DNA of 64,000 bases from Flavobacterium sp. CFS9 (GCF_041154745.1 NZ_AP031573.1:5306017-5370016); one strand, 5' to 3'. Shown: positions 35,125-44,035, numbered from the stretch's first letter. The notes: generated from the sequence alone by a model not told the origin. Numbers and translations are program-made.

Positions 35125-35520
35125 TTAGATTTTAGCCCAGTTGTTATCTAATGTTGCATTACCTAATGTAATTTTCTCTGCAGAGAATGTAATCTCAGTA
35201 GTCATTGGAGTTTCAGCCAAAGCGTCTAACTGCTCACTAAAGAATACGATAAAAGCATTTTCAAAAGAAAGCTCTTTCATTACCTGCTCAGAGTCAGCTT
35301 TGAAAAATTTTACTTTTCCGCTTACTGGTTTGTGTTGACTGTTTACCGCTTGTTCGATAACTGTAGTGTTGTCTGTAGATTTTACTCTTAAGTTTAATCT
35401 ACCTCCTTTAATTTCAGAAGAAACTGCTCCTTTACCGTCAGTATGTCTTAACATATCAACTTTTGAAAATAATACTTGGTACTCGTTTCCTTCGAATTCT
35501 AAAACTGCTTTAAATGCCAT
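35125..35520 (-). CDS. tssD: T6SS tube protein Hcp1 (TssD)
   Basis: This 131-residue protein forms the inner tube of the T6SS as stacked hexamers. It is the Bacteroidota form of Hcp, recognised from MAFKAVLEFEGNEYQVLFSKV at the start, the KGAVSSEIKGGRLNLRVKSTDN strand region and FENAFIVFFSEQLDALAETPMTTEITFSAEKITLGN at the end. It differs from hcp2 (46172-46567) at only three residues, all conservative (two near residues 5-6, one Ser/Thr). It has its own terminator and a long conserved leader, so it is probably a separate high-level transcript heading effector island 1. Confidence 0.92.
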   Translation of the reverse strand: MAFKAVLEFEGNEYQVLFSKVDMLRHTDGKGAVSSEIKGGRLNLRVKSTDNTTVIEQAVNSQHKPVSGKVKFFKADSEQVMKELSFENAFIVFFSEQLDALAETPMTTEITFSAEKITLGNATLDNNWAKI

Positions 35521-35595
35521 AATAAAAAATTTAAGTTGTTAAAAAATGTTTTTTTTTAGAATCCTCTTTCTTTTTGTATGACTAGTATGAACAAA

Positions 35596-35636
35596 AAAAA
35601 GAGGTATTCTACTATGATTTTAGAATACCTCTTTTT
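35596..35636 (-). promoter_or_regulatory. Terminator-like hairpin in the hcp1 leader
   Basis: A perfect 16-bp stem (35596-35611 with 35621-35636, loop 9) is followed on the minus strand by a run of T. It lies about 75 bases upstream of the hcp1 ATG. A second sequence just downstream (AGAAAGAGGATTCTA on the minus strand, about 35557-35571) resembles the 5' arm and could pair with the 3' arm instead. The same structure is in front of hcp2. Confidence 0.6.
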
Positions 35637-35703
35637 GTACTAACGTACTTTTCATAATTGCTTCTTGTAGGAAGATGAGGGTGATTCGCAATCAATATTT
35701 GTA

Positions 35704-35734
35704 CGAATATACAAATACAATTTTGAAAAACAAG
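35704..35734 (-). promoter_or_regulatory. Candidate promoter of hcp1
   Basis: On the minus strand CTTG (35734-35731), 19 bases, then TATATTCG (35711-35704): one mismatch in each element from TTTG-N19-TAnnTTTG, with ideal spacing. The arrangement is identical in front of hcp2. It predicts a leader of roughly 175 nt containing the hairpin. Confidence 0.45.
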
Positions 35735-36015
35735 CCAATTCGTAATCTTTTTCATAAAAATAAAGAAAAAATCCTGCTTTGCACCAATCAAAAATGTAAG
35801 AATCCAGCATTCACGGGGGCTGACAGAAAATTCATCTTTTTCTTCTACAGCCAAAGTAGTCGTATAAAAAAAATCCTATCGGGCTATTTCTTATTTTTTC
35901 AATACTTTTTTTATGAATTTATCCAGTTCTTTGGATTCATAAAAATCAAATTTCCTTTATTTTCATTTTAATTTTATGAGTTTCAGTGAAAGTTTTTTTT
36001 AATAGGATACTACAT

Positions 36016-36726
36016 TTAGTAGCATGGTTCTTTTTTATTAAAAATACAATTTGGAAAACGAACATCTACTGAATCTTTTAAAGTATATGTCTTTGTACTT
36101 TCTATTGACCCATTTTTATTATAATATTTCCATTCTCCAAATTTGAAATTATTTTTTACTTCACCTTCTTCTTTTAAAGTTTCTTCTGAATAATCCTGAG
36201 TCTTACCATTCCATTCAGCATAATAATAATTTTTCAAAAAACCATTCCCTTTTAAAAGAAAACCATTTTGTTTAATAAAATCATAACGTATATCACCTTC
36301 ATTATTATATGAAACAGAATACATACTAGGACGAGGATTATTATTTACATTTATTGTATAACCTGTTGGTTTCCCCTTAATAATATAAACTATATAATCA
36401 ATATTCTCGTCTGAGCGATAAAAAATTTGAAGACTATCAATTTTACTTTTTTTATAGTATAGTTTTCCATTCTTCATACTATATTGTTTCTTGACAACTT
36501 CAAGGCTTTTGGAATGTTTAAAATCATAGTCTCTGATTGTGGCTATGTTATTATCATTATACCAGTTATCTGTTTTCTTAAATTTGCTTCCTAAATCTCT
36601 ACAAGCTGTTTTATAGTGCGGTTTTGAAAAAGATATAGGAACTGGTTTTTCAGGTATATTTTTATCTTGCGCAATACTAGTTGAAACTAATAAAGTAGTT
36701 ATAATTATTGAAAATAGTTTTTTCAT
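36016..36726 (-). CDS. Exported YwqK/MORN-like protein, candidate immunity to the metzincin effector
   Basis: This 236-residue protein has a signal peptide (MKKLFSIIITTLLVSTSIAQ, cut near residue 20). The mature part ends with YwqK/MORN-variant repeats (VKNNFKFGEWKYYNKNGSIESTKTY), and earlier portions such as KQYSMKNGKLYYKKSKIDS look like weaker repeats. YwqK-type repeat proteins are often encoded beside polymorphic toxins. It begins 11 bases after the stop of the PAAR-metalloprotease gene on the same strand and is exported, as an immunity protein against a protease delivered to the periplasm should be. The immunity role is inferred from position and export. Confidence 0.6.
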   Translation of the reverse strand: MKKLFSIIITTLLVSTSIAQDKNIPEKPVPISFSKPHYKTACRDLGSKFKKTDNWYNDNNIATIRDYDFKHSKSLEVVKKQYSMKNGKLYYKKSKIDSLQIFYRSDENIDYIVYIIKGKPTGYTINVNNNPRPSMYSVSYNNEGDIRYDFIKQNGFLLKGNGFLKNYYYAEWNGKTQDYSEETLKEEGEVKNNFKFGEWKYYNKNGSIESTKTYTLKDSVDVRFPNCIFNKKEPCY

Positions 36727-36737
36727 TTTGGAAAAGA

Positions 36738-38693
36738 TTAATGATAATAAGTTTTTGTTTCATCTTGTATAATTTTCCACTGCCATTTATCAAATGTTTT
36801 TTGGTTTGACAAATCGTAATCCATAATATTTTCTGTTTTCCTATCTTCAAATTTATGTGGATTTTTTCTTAAAATATTTAATTCATCTTCATAATATTGA
36901 ATAATATCATTATAGGCATTAATATTAAGATCTAACGTTCTAATAGCATTTGCTTTTTCTGTAGGATGTGTATCATAATAGGCACGATTTGTACTTAAGT
37001 GATTCGTTTTATTGATTTTTTCTTGGTTTTGTTTTCCACGATTCTCATTTAATTTGTTTTGGGCATCAGTAATTTTTTGCTGAACAGTTTGTCCTTCTTT
37101 AAAAGTATGCTCCAACCCTAAAGTATGAGCAATTTCATGCGCATAAGAAGGTAAATGAGCTAAATTACTTTTAAAAATAATACAATGTTTATTGTTAAGA
37201 GGGTTATTATAACTAGATCCTCCAGCTGTTGGAGTTTTTAACGGACATAAATAAAGCAGTATACATTTTTGTCTGACCATATTTCCATAAAGCAAGCCAA
37301 ATTGAATATTAAATAAATCTACACTCTTTCCTGATTGCACTTCAAATGTACTTCTATTACTAATTATATCCTTTATCCTTGAATATTTACTATCTGGAAC
37401 TGCTGCGGGATTTGGGCTTTTTCCAAGATTTGCTGTTTCAAATGTATTAGTACTCAATGGCATTTTTAGGAAGTTTCCTGAACTATCTTTATCGATTAAT
37501 TTTACTTGTATTAGTCCCTGATTAAGACTGTTTTCATTTAGATACTTTTCTAAACCTGATAGCCCTCCAATTTTTGCAAACTCTGTATCGATTATAGTTT
37601 CTCCAAAAGCAGGATTATCACTTATAAAAGCTTTTATAACATAAACATTAATTGTATATTTTGCTTGATCATTATTCTTCATAACCATCATTTTTCCTAC
37701 TTCTTTCTTTTCTTCTATACCTGTAGCTGCATCTTTTAGTTTTGCAAAAACTTTTATCTGTTCATTTTTAGTAAATGCCTTATTACATTTCACCTTTACC
37801 TGATTATTTGCTAAATAAAAATCTTTGGTAGTAGTTCCTCCTAAATTTTTAGTTTGTTTTCCTCCTGCTATTAATCCGTTTAAAGGAATGTTTGCTGGTG
37901 TTACTATCAAATCCGGATTACTACTTTCAAAAGTGATTTCTGTAGCATCAGACGATAATGCTTCTAACGCTTCTATCTCAATATCCAATTCAGCCTCCTG
38001 GTTAAGCATAAGATTCAAAAAAGAATTATAATAATCTTTACTGTAAGGAGAGATACCATCACTTACATCAGTAGTTTTATATTCAGTTTTTAATTTTGCG
38101 GGATCCAGAGATAATTCCTTATTTGTACCGCCTACACTTGTAATTGGATAAATATACTCATCCCGCATCCAATCAAATCCATATTCTCCCTTATAAGTTG
38201 AGGGTCTTCGAAAATGAATTATAAATGATTTTAATTTAGAAGAAGACACAATATTCTCCGGCACTGGCGCAGCTGTAGTATCAATCTTTTCCGGTGCATT
38301 GCGTTGCGCAGAATCTGTGATTTTAATATCAACTCCTCCATAATTGCATTTAATTGTGCTTTTAAGAAGTAATGGAAATTTTTCCTGAAAATACACTGTT
38401 CCCACATCTTTCCAGTCGGCAAGCTGCATTACTGAAGCACATGGACTTGAACTCTGCGGGCTTTTTTTGCAGTTGCCTTTAAAGATTACGCTCTTCTTGT
38501 CTTTCTCGACAATCGTTGCAACTTTTTTGTCTTGTATGGTAGGGGTGTCAAAATTTACTTTTAGGTCGCCCTCCGGAACGGTACATAAATCGCATTTTAG
38601 TTTGGCTCCGTCGATAACAAATTTTAAGCCATCTTCGGCCTCCTCTTTTTCCTCGCGTTCTTTTCGTTTTTGAGTATTATCTGGTTTTGCCAT
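36738..38693 (-). CDS. T6SS effector: PAAR-like (DUF4280) domain fused to metzincin metalloprotease
   Basis: This is a 651-residue protein. After a charged start, residues 20-135 form a DUF4280 PAAR-like tip (FVIDGAKLKCDLCTVPEGDLKV; GNCKKSP; WKDVGTVYFQEKFPLLLKSTIKCNYGGVDIKI) with Cys residues that may bind metal. A middle region (about 150-360) is beta-rich and may be Ig-like. The C-terminal catalytic domain has the zinc motif HEIAHTLGLEH (H519, E520, H523, H529) and a Met-turn NIMDY (M624), the two marks of metzincin proteases. It should cap a VgrG spike, most simply VgrG2 of the same island, and cleave proteins in the target cell, probably the periplasm given the exported downstream partner. 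Its ATG overlaps the stop of the preceding gene by one base. Confidence 0.82.
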   Translation of the reverse strand: MAKPDNTQKRKEREEKEEAEDGLKFVIDGAKLKCDLCTVPEGDLKVNFDTPTIQDKKVATIVEKDKKSVIFKGNCKKSPQSSSPCASVMQLADWKDVGTVYFQEKFPLLLKSTIKCNYGGVDIKITDSAQRNAPEKIDTTAAPVPENIVSSSKLKSFIIHFRRPSTYKGEYGFDWMRDEYIYPITSVGGTNKELSLDPAKLKTEYKTTDVSDGISPYSKDYYNSFLNLMLNQEAELDIEIEALEALSSDATEITFESSNPDLIVTPANIPLNGLIAGGKQTKNLGGTTTKDFYLANNQVKVKCNKAFTKNEQIKVFAKLKDAATGIEEKKEVGKMMVMKNNDQAKYTINVYVIKAFISDNPAFGETIIDTEFAKIGGLSGLEKYLNENSLNQGLIQVKLIDKDSSGNFLKMPLSTNTFETANLGKSPNPAAVPDSKYSRIKDIISNRSTFEVQSGKSVDLFNIQFGLLYGNMVRQKCILLYLCPLKTPTAGGSSYNNPLNNKHCIIFKSNLAHLPSYAHEIAHTLGLEHTFKEGQTVQQKITDAQNKLNENRGKQNQEKINKTNHLSTNRAYYDTHPTEKANAIRTLDLNINAYNDIIQYYEDELNILRKNPHKFEDRKTENIMDYDLSNQKTFDKWQWKIIQDETKTYYH

Positions 38694-39439
38694 TAAAGTG
38701 ATGTTTTATTAATGTTATACAAAATGCTCAATCTTTCTTTTTCTATTTCTAATGTTGCCAATTCTATTTGATGTTCTCTGTACTCTATAGTACCATCATA
38801 TTTTATACTATCCGTCTCTGCTTTCTCTTCAAAAGGTTTTCCTTTTATGAAGTAGGCATCCAATTTTTCATCTTTTGGATGAATATGTTCCAACATTACA
38901 GTGCCACCACAATCTATTATTTTTTTCTGCCGTTCAACGGGGGACGAGTTTCTGTATAAACTGAAAAAATACAAACCAAACATTTTATAATCGGAGAAGA
39001 AGGTTATCATTTTTTGCTCATCTTCTAACGAACTGCTAATATCCTGCAGGTATGATGCTACAGCAAAACCTACATTATCTATAGCCAATTTGGCACGTAC
39101 CATTTCCCATCGCTTCCCCAGTTCCTCAAAATTTACTATTTTGATTATTCTACCATAATTATTTACTTCTACTTCAACTTCGTCAAAAGCAGCTCCTATT
39201 CTTTTGAGAAAAATAATATTCTCTGTAGATAAATTACTTGTGATTTCAATCTCCGAAAGAAATAACTGAAACAACTTATCATTTCCGTTGTCTTTGTACC
39301 TCGTGATAGCAATCTTTCGGGTGTAATTTATTTTTTTTACCTTTTTTGGATTAGAGAAATCTGTTGTTACTGTTTCAAATACGAACTCATTTATTTTATC
39401 AAGCTCAGGGAATATAACATCGTAATCTAAATAGGTCAT
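38693..39439 (-). CDS. Cytosolic unknown, candidate chaperone/adaptor of the PAAR-protease
   Basis: This 248-residue protein has no signal peptide and no membrane segment. It has an N-terminal beta-rich half (KKINYTRKIAITRYKDNGNDKLFQLFLSEIEI; FDEVEVEVNNYGRIIKIVNFEELGKRW) and a helical middle, ending in a Glu-rich helix. No family is recognised. It lies between the phospholipase effector (3 bases away) and the PAAR-protease (one-base overlap). Because it is cytosolic, it is a poor candidate for periplasmic immunity and a better one for a loading factor that brings the PAAR-protease to VgrG. That role is inference; it could also belong to the phospholipase. Confidence 0.6.
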   Translation of the reverse strand: MTYLDYDVIFPELDKINEFVFETVTTDFSNPKKVKKINYTRKIAITRYKDNGNDKLFQLFLSEIEITSNLSTENIIFLKRIGAAFDEVEVEVNNYGRIIKIVNFEELGKRWEMVRAKLAIDNVGFAVASYLQDISSSLEDEQKMITFFSDYKMFGLYFFSLYRNSSPVERQKKIIDCGGTVMLEHIHPKDEKLDAYFIKGKPFEEKAETDSIKYDGTIEYREHQIELATLEIEKERLSILYNINKTSL

Positions 39440-39442
39440 ACT

Positions 39443-41497
39443 TTAATGTATTTTTCTTTTTCTGCCTTCATTGGGCTGCATTCCGAACCAATCTCTCGTT
39501 GAGGACCAATGCAGATATTCATTCCTTAACTTTCTCAACATGGTTTGTCCACTGTAACCCACAACAGTAATTCCCTCTATAGTATATGTTTTCATTTCAG
39601 GCTCTTTTTGGGGTATTTTAAGCGTCTCAAAATCTAACTTAGGTTTATATTGCTCTACCCGTAAATTATCGATTGGCATCTTGAGCTCTTCGTATTCATA
39701 AGTATGATTTTTGAGTTTTTGCTCTATTTCTTGTATTTCAGCTTCCCTCCTCTCCTTTTCTATCCTTTCCAGTCTTCTTTGTTCGATTACTTCATCGCTC
39801 ACAAAATCCCATTCTTTCACCTCATTAGTTTCATCCAACGCGTAAGGTGTTAAATAGCTTTCCACATGTGTTAGAAAATCATCTAATGGAAATTTTACAG
39901 CGGTTTCTTCTACAAAATATTCCTTCATTTCAGTACTTCTGGCATAAGTTTCCATAAAGTGCAGCGGAATATAACTGTACTCTTTTTTAACTCCTTCATA
40001 CTGATCTTCTGTTCCTTCTATTTTTTTTCCACGGATTCCTGTAAGTTTACGATAAGGTGGCAAACTCCATTGAATTTTTGTTTCGATTTGATCTTCTTTA
40101 TACCAATACTGTCTGATCAAATCTCTTCTCAGTGCTTCTAGCCCAATTTTATCATCAAAAAAACCATTTGGAAAAACAGAAACATAATGCCTGTCTTTCA
40201 TCTGAGTTCCGATTTCATCGATAACCTCTTTCTCGGTCATGTAAGCTCCTCCTATATCGCAATGTACTCCCGGAAAATTTTTTTCGATAAATCTGCCGGG
40301 AATTTGATTGATTCGGGTAAGGGCAAAATTTTGACGATGCTCATCTTTGGCCGTAAAGTGTACTACTTTCTGACAGTGTAAATTATTCAGATGCAGTTCG
40401 CTAACATCATCGTTAAAATGTGTCGACCAGGCTTCTTTTATTAATTTTCCTCCTCCTTCGTCTTTCACATTTCCATAATCATCATAATGATCCCGAACAC
40501 CATTTTCTTCAAAATAAGAGGAAACGGTATCATAAATCCCAACAAATCGGACGATGATCTCTACATTTTTCAAATCATCAAAATCAAGGCTGGTTTTTTT
40601 TAGCAAACTGTATCCCAAATGCCCCATCTTAGGCAACTGATCTCTTATTAAATAACTGTTGTCTATCTCGTAATTATCGACATCTACAAAGGCATCTCGC
40701 ATTTTTTGTATGCGAACGCTACCGGATTCCGAATATGGATTTTCTATATATTCTACCCCACAAGGGATTCGTTTTTTCACTGCATTTGCATAACCACTGT
40801 CATGGTTTACCTCGTAGACTAAATTTCTGGACGTAGCAGCGCCCCGACTAAATCCAAATACATCGAGTGTGATTTGAGTAAGTTTTGTTGCATCATCACT
40901 CTCTGCCATCTTCTGTGCTACTTTATCTGCAATCTGTTCACAGGCGTTACGCACTCTGGCACGTATACCTGTTTGTCCGGAACCAAAGGCAAAACCGTCT
41001 GTACTGTCGCGCATTAGATTATCTGTTCCCATACCCGGCACGTAAATGGCGTACTTTTTTTGTTCACAGCATTGCCACATTCGAGCCACGTTGGTGTAAT
41101 CGTTACTATAACTGTTATCTGTTCCCATACGATCCAGACCAAACTCGTTTAAAGGAACTCTATAGGAAGCCACCAGGTATTTGTCTCTTTCATCGATGGC
41201 TCTAAACTCGGCTTCCTCGGCAGGGGTTTTATTTTTCTTGGAGAGAAGTTCTTCTATCCGTCCTTTGTTTTTTATTTTTTTATACTTTTTTTGGTCTTCA
41301 CTTTCCAGCGTCGCATTGTCTTTTGAATAATCAATATTTCCATCTGCATCTTTACCACGGCTATGCTTGTTGCGCATATCGGTATTCGTCTTATTGTTAA
41401 GTGTACCATCAATAAAAATTCCAAAACTTACACGTAATTCTTCTTTTTTGATATCATCGGCTGCTGCTCCTGTATTGTATACAAATGTTTTTCCCAT
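39443..41497 (-). CDS. T6SS phospholipase effector, Tle1-like (DUF2235)
   Basis: This 684-residue protein is a DUF2235 alpha/beta hydrolase of the Tle1 type. An N-terminal GIFIDGTLNN strand carries the typical start. The nucleophile elbow is GFSRGAA (Ser near residue 216), the acid is in VGIYDTVSSY (Asp near 320), and His is in FPGVHCDIGGAY (near 412). A charged helical region (about 530-650) with a Lys/Glu-rich coil follows the catalytic part. Tle1 enzymes hydrolyse membrane phospholipids after injection into the target periplasm. No signal peptide is present. A DUF2931-like lipoprotein gene 70 bases upstream is the probable immunity partner. The start is the first ATG and suits the MGKTFVYNTG opening. 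Confidence 0.87.
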   Translation of the reverse strand: MGKTFVYNTGAAADDIKKEELRVSFGIFIDGTLNNKTNTDMRNKHSRGKDADGNIDYSKDNATLESEDQKKYKKIKNKGRIEELLSKKNKTPAEEAEFRAIDERDKYLVASYRVPLNEFGLDRMGTDNSYSNDYTNVARMWQCCEQKKYAIYVPGMGTDNLMRDSTDGFAFGSGQTGIRARVRNACEQIADKVAQKMAESDDATKLTQITLDVFGFSRGAATSRNLVYEVNHDSGYANAVKKRIPCGVEYIENPYSESGSVRIQKMRDAFVDVDNYEIDNSYLIRDQLPKMGHLGYSLLKKTSLDFDDLKNVEIIVRFVGIYDTVSSYFEENGVRDHYDDYGNVKDEGGGKLIKEAWSTHFNDDVSELHLNNLHCQKVVHFTAKDEHRQNFALTRINQIPGRFIEKNFPGVHCDIGGAYMTEKEVIDEIGTQMKDRHYVSVFPNGFFDDKIGLEALRRDLIRQYWYKEDQIETKIQWSLPPYRKLTGIRGKKIEGTEDQYEGVKKEYSYIPLHFMETYARSTEMKEYFVEETAVKFPLDDFLTHVESYLTPYALDETNEVKEWDFVSDEVIEQRRLERIEKERREAEIQEIEQKLKNHTYEYEELKMPIDNLRVEQYKPKLDFETLKIPQKEPEMKTYTIEGITVVGYSGQTMLRKLRNEYLHWSSTRDWFGMQPNEGRKRKIH

Positions 41498-41567
41498 AAC
41501 AATGATTCTGTTTTTGTATATTCTTTTAGTAAATACGATTCGTAAACTAGTGTTTTTCTGTATAAGA

Positions 41568-43094
41568 CTAATTCTGATAAGTAGTGAATTTCACTGGTAA
41601 TTCTTTTCCGTTACCTTTTAGTGTAATGGTAGAAGAATTATAGGATTTACCAATTTTCACCTGCATTTCTATGGGTGCTCCAGGCTTTAGTTTTTCAATA
41701 TCTCTAAACGTCTCGCGAACTTCCTCGTCTTTAAATATCAACTCTAAATAACCTGTTTCTCCATTCTCTTTGCTGTAATCAAAACTTATTTTGGAGGGTG
41801 CCGCATTTTCCTGAAGCGGTACATTCATCTCTTTTTTTTCCGCAAGAGACTGCCCTAAAGTATGACTCAAAAAATAAATTTTATCGGGCATCTTTTCTCC
41901 TTCAGGAAATGAAAAAACAGGATGCCAATTGTATTTGTATTCTCTTGTAACTATGCTTGACTCAAAAACGTTTGTTTTACTTTTTTTCAATGGTATAACA
42001 TCTTTACCGTTTTTTAATGCGGCTCCCAAATAGTCACTGCCCGGGTTTATTTTAACTTCCAGATCAATATTTGCCTCAGGATTCTTTTTACGCAGCTCTT
42101 TGAAAGCATCAAAAATTTCTTTTTCATCAAAAATGAATGAACCGCTATAGCCCTGTCCATTTTTATCCCACCAACGAACTCCTAAACTTCTCGGAATTGC
42201 TCTTTCCTGATACTCATTTTTAGCAAATTCTTTTTCTAACAGCGTCTCCCGCTCTCCATTAAACAGGGCAAATGACAATTCATCCTGCACTTTTCCTTCT
42301 CTCACTAATATTGCTGTAGGACGCCAGTTGTATTTTATGCGGTAGCTGTCCCAGAGTCCGTAAGGAATGGGTTTGTTTTTATTTGCTTCCTGAACTTCAG
42401 GTGCTATAATTTTCGGATTTTTTAAAGTTCGTTCTCTGTCTGCAGGATCAAATAATAGTCGTTCGTGACTGTCCAAAGAAGCTATTTCTTTAGCACTTAT
42501 CTCTGTCTTTTTTCCTTGATAACGTCCTATTTCTACATCTTTCTGTCCACCTTTCAACCAAACGACTACTACACCACCGGGAGCAAAACCTACCGTAATG
42601 TACTTGTAAGTCGTCATTACTTTTCCTTTTTTCTGAACGTTGCTTTGAAAGCCTTCGTTGAATAGTTTTACCATTTTAGGATAGTCCAGTTCTGTATCGA
42701 TATGATACATCACATCTTCAACATACGAATACCACGTACAGTTAAGTCTTTGTGGAATTGGTTTTTCGCCCTGACTCATCCCTGAGGAATTTTCTCCCCA
42801 TTCTCCTATACCAGTGGTTGTACCAAAACCGTATATACTGGTTGTACTGTTAGGTTCTTCGTTTACACCATTTGATACTAACGGGCCTTCAAGCCAGCCT
42901 CTATATACTTGAATTGGGTATCCTGAAGGACAACTTAAACCTTCCTGCCATTTAAAATTTGTTTCCATATTACTAAGAGGGGCTTTTATTGCGGAGCTGT
43001 TAACCTTTTTATCGGTTTGCTTTTTCTCCTGGCAAGAGCTTGTTAACGTATTTGTTATAAGAAATAATAGTAAATAAAGGGCTATTTTCTTCAT
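41568..43094 (-). CDS. DUF2931-like lipoprotein with internal duplication, probable Tle1 immunity
   Basis: This is a 508-residue lipoprotein: signal sequence then lipobox TSSC near residue 20. The N-terminal region (about 45-230) has DUF2931 features (SCPSGYPIQVYRGWL; TGIGEWGENSSG; WYSYVEDVMYHIDTELDYPKMVKLF; TVGFAPGGVVVVWLKG). DUF2931 lipoproteins are frequent neighbours of T6SS lipases in Bacteroidota. The C-terminal half holds two related units, about residues 250-375 and 383-508, beginning YKYNWRPTAI/YKYNWHPVFS type and ending in similar strand pairs (DLEVKI / EMQVKI). It would sit in the periplasm, where self-protection against a lipase is needed. It precedes its effector gene, the reverse of island 1. 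Confidence 0.75.
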   Translation of the reverse strand: MKKIALYLLLFLITNTLTSSCQEKKQTDKKVNSSAIKAPLSNMETNFKWQEGLSCPSGYPIQVYRGWLEGPLVSNGVNEEPNSTTSIYGFGTTTGIGEWGENSSGMSQGEKPIPQRLNCTWYSYVEDVMYHIDTELDYPKMVKLFNEGFQSNVQKKGKVMTTYKYITVGFAPGGVVVVWLKGGQKDVEIGRYQGKKTEISAKEIASLDSHERLLFDPADRERTLKNPKIIAPEVQEANKNKPIPYGLWDSYRIKYNWRPTAILVREGKVQDELSFALFNGERETLLEKEFAKNEYQERAIPRSLGVRWWDKNGQGYSGSFIFDEKEIFDAFKELRKKNPEANIDLEVKINPGSDYLGAALKNGKDVIPLKKSKTNVFESSIVTREYKYNWHPVFSFPEGEKMPDKIYFLSHTLGQSLAEKKEMNVPLQENAAPSKISFDYSKENGETGYLELIFKDEEVRETFRDIEKLKPGAPIEMQVKIGKSYNSSTITLKGNGKELPVKFTTYQN

Positions 43095-43258
43095 GCTTTT
43101 TAAGTTTTATGCATACTGGTACTGTCTTAATGAACTACTTGTAAATATATCAAAAGTAAGATACATCTCATATTTTTTCTTTAACTAAACCTGTTTCAGT
43201 ATGCCATACATAGTGGTCAACTCTTTACTCTATTACAATTATGATAAGAATGCTTCAT

Positions 43259-44035
43259 CTAGTTTTCAATTCCATTTTTATTAAAATACTCCCTAAAAGT
43301 TTTTTTAAAATTGGATAAATTTTGAATTCCCGATTGTATTATTTTCTCCTTACTATAGATTTCATATTTCCCGTTTCCGGTTTCTTTCCCTGTCCAGACA
43401 ATTCCGGATTCAATCTTTCCGGATGCATTCGTTTTTAAATAACTAATTACCGGAGGAGCAAATTTTTCGGCATAACTTCTTAAATAGATTCTGTAAAGAG
43501 CATCTTCTTTCGAAAAAAAATGGGCTATTGAATTAAAGGCGGAATCTAAATTTTCAGCACTTGCAACATGATTTAAACTAGTAAAAAGCTTTATCAGATT
43601 CTGATCAAAATTTTCGTCGAGATCTTTGAGATCAAAGCTGCTTATAGAACTCTTTATTTTGTTATTGACAAGAAAACTATAGATGCTGTTGCTTTTGGGT
43701 AACTGATCAATATTCAGATTTATAGCTTCAAAATAGCCTACTATTTTCTTCTTATACAATAGTTCGCTTATTTGCATTTGATCTTTAAAATAGATCTTAA
43801 TAGCAGCAGCTGATTTTTCTCCGTTACTAACGGTAATGGTATCTTTTTCTTTAGTAAAACTGAAGATATTTCCATAATTCACCGCGTACATTTCTACCAT
43901 AAAACTTTCCAGTTTTCCGTCAATATACTTTTTTGATAAGGTACCGCCTTCTATTTCTGCTTTTTGTATTTCTTCTGCTTGTCCGAAAGATGGCAAACTC
44001 ATCAATAATAAAATAAAAAATAATAACTGCTTCAT
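43259..44035 (-). CDS. Exported protein of unknown function in effector island 2
   Basis: This 258-residue protein has a signal peptide (MKQLLFFILLLMSLPSFGQ, cut near residue 19) and a mixed alpha/beta mature part: GGTLSKKYIDGKLESFMVEMYAVNYGN at the start and SGIVWTGKETGNGKYEIYSKEKIIQSGIQNLSNFKKTFREYF at the end. No family is recognised. It lies 81 bases after VgrG2 and before the DUF2931-like lipoprotein. Being exported, it could be a second immunity protein or an orphan immunity for a lost effector; there is no effector-like gene next to it that lacks a partner. Confidence 0.6.
   Translation of the reverse strand: MKQLLFFILLLMSLPSFGQAEEIQKAEIEGGTLSKKYIDGKLESFMVEMYAVNYGNIFSFTKEKDTITVSNGEKSAAAIKIYFKDQMQISELLYKKKIVGYFEAINLNIDQLPKSNSIYSFLVNNKIKSSISSFDLKDLDENFDQNLIKLFTSLNHVASAENLDSAFNSIAHFFSKEDALYRIYLRSYAEKFAPPVISYLKTNASGKIESGIVWTGKETGNGKYEIYSKEKIIQSGIQNLSNFKKTFREYFNKNGIEN

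Larger units (their letters stand above)
35125..35836 (-). repeat. hcp block copy 1 (gene plus about 315 bp upstream)
   Basis: This segment is closely repeated at 46172-46881. Similarity covers the whole gene and continues upstream through the leader hairpin, the candidate promoter and about 100 bases beyond it, ending near GACAGAAAATTCATC. Downstream of the genes only the terminator stem logic (AAGAAGC) is shared. This is a duplication of the whole expression unit. Confidence 0.85.

Noticed and set aside
35620..35655. An 11-codon leader peptide (start 35655) overlapping the hcp1 hairpin
   Set aside because: The start codon is not present in the otherwise conserved hcp2 leader, so a translated leader peptide is not supported.
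35612..35854. 80-codon minus-strand frame upstream of hcp1
   Set aside because: The frame is not maintained in the second hcp block despite high DNA similarity.
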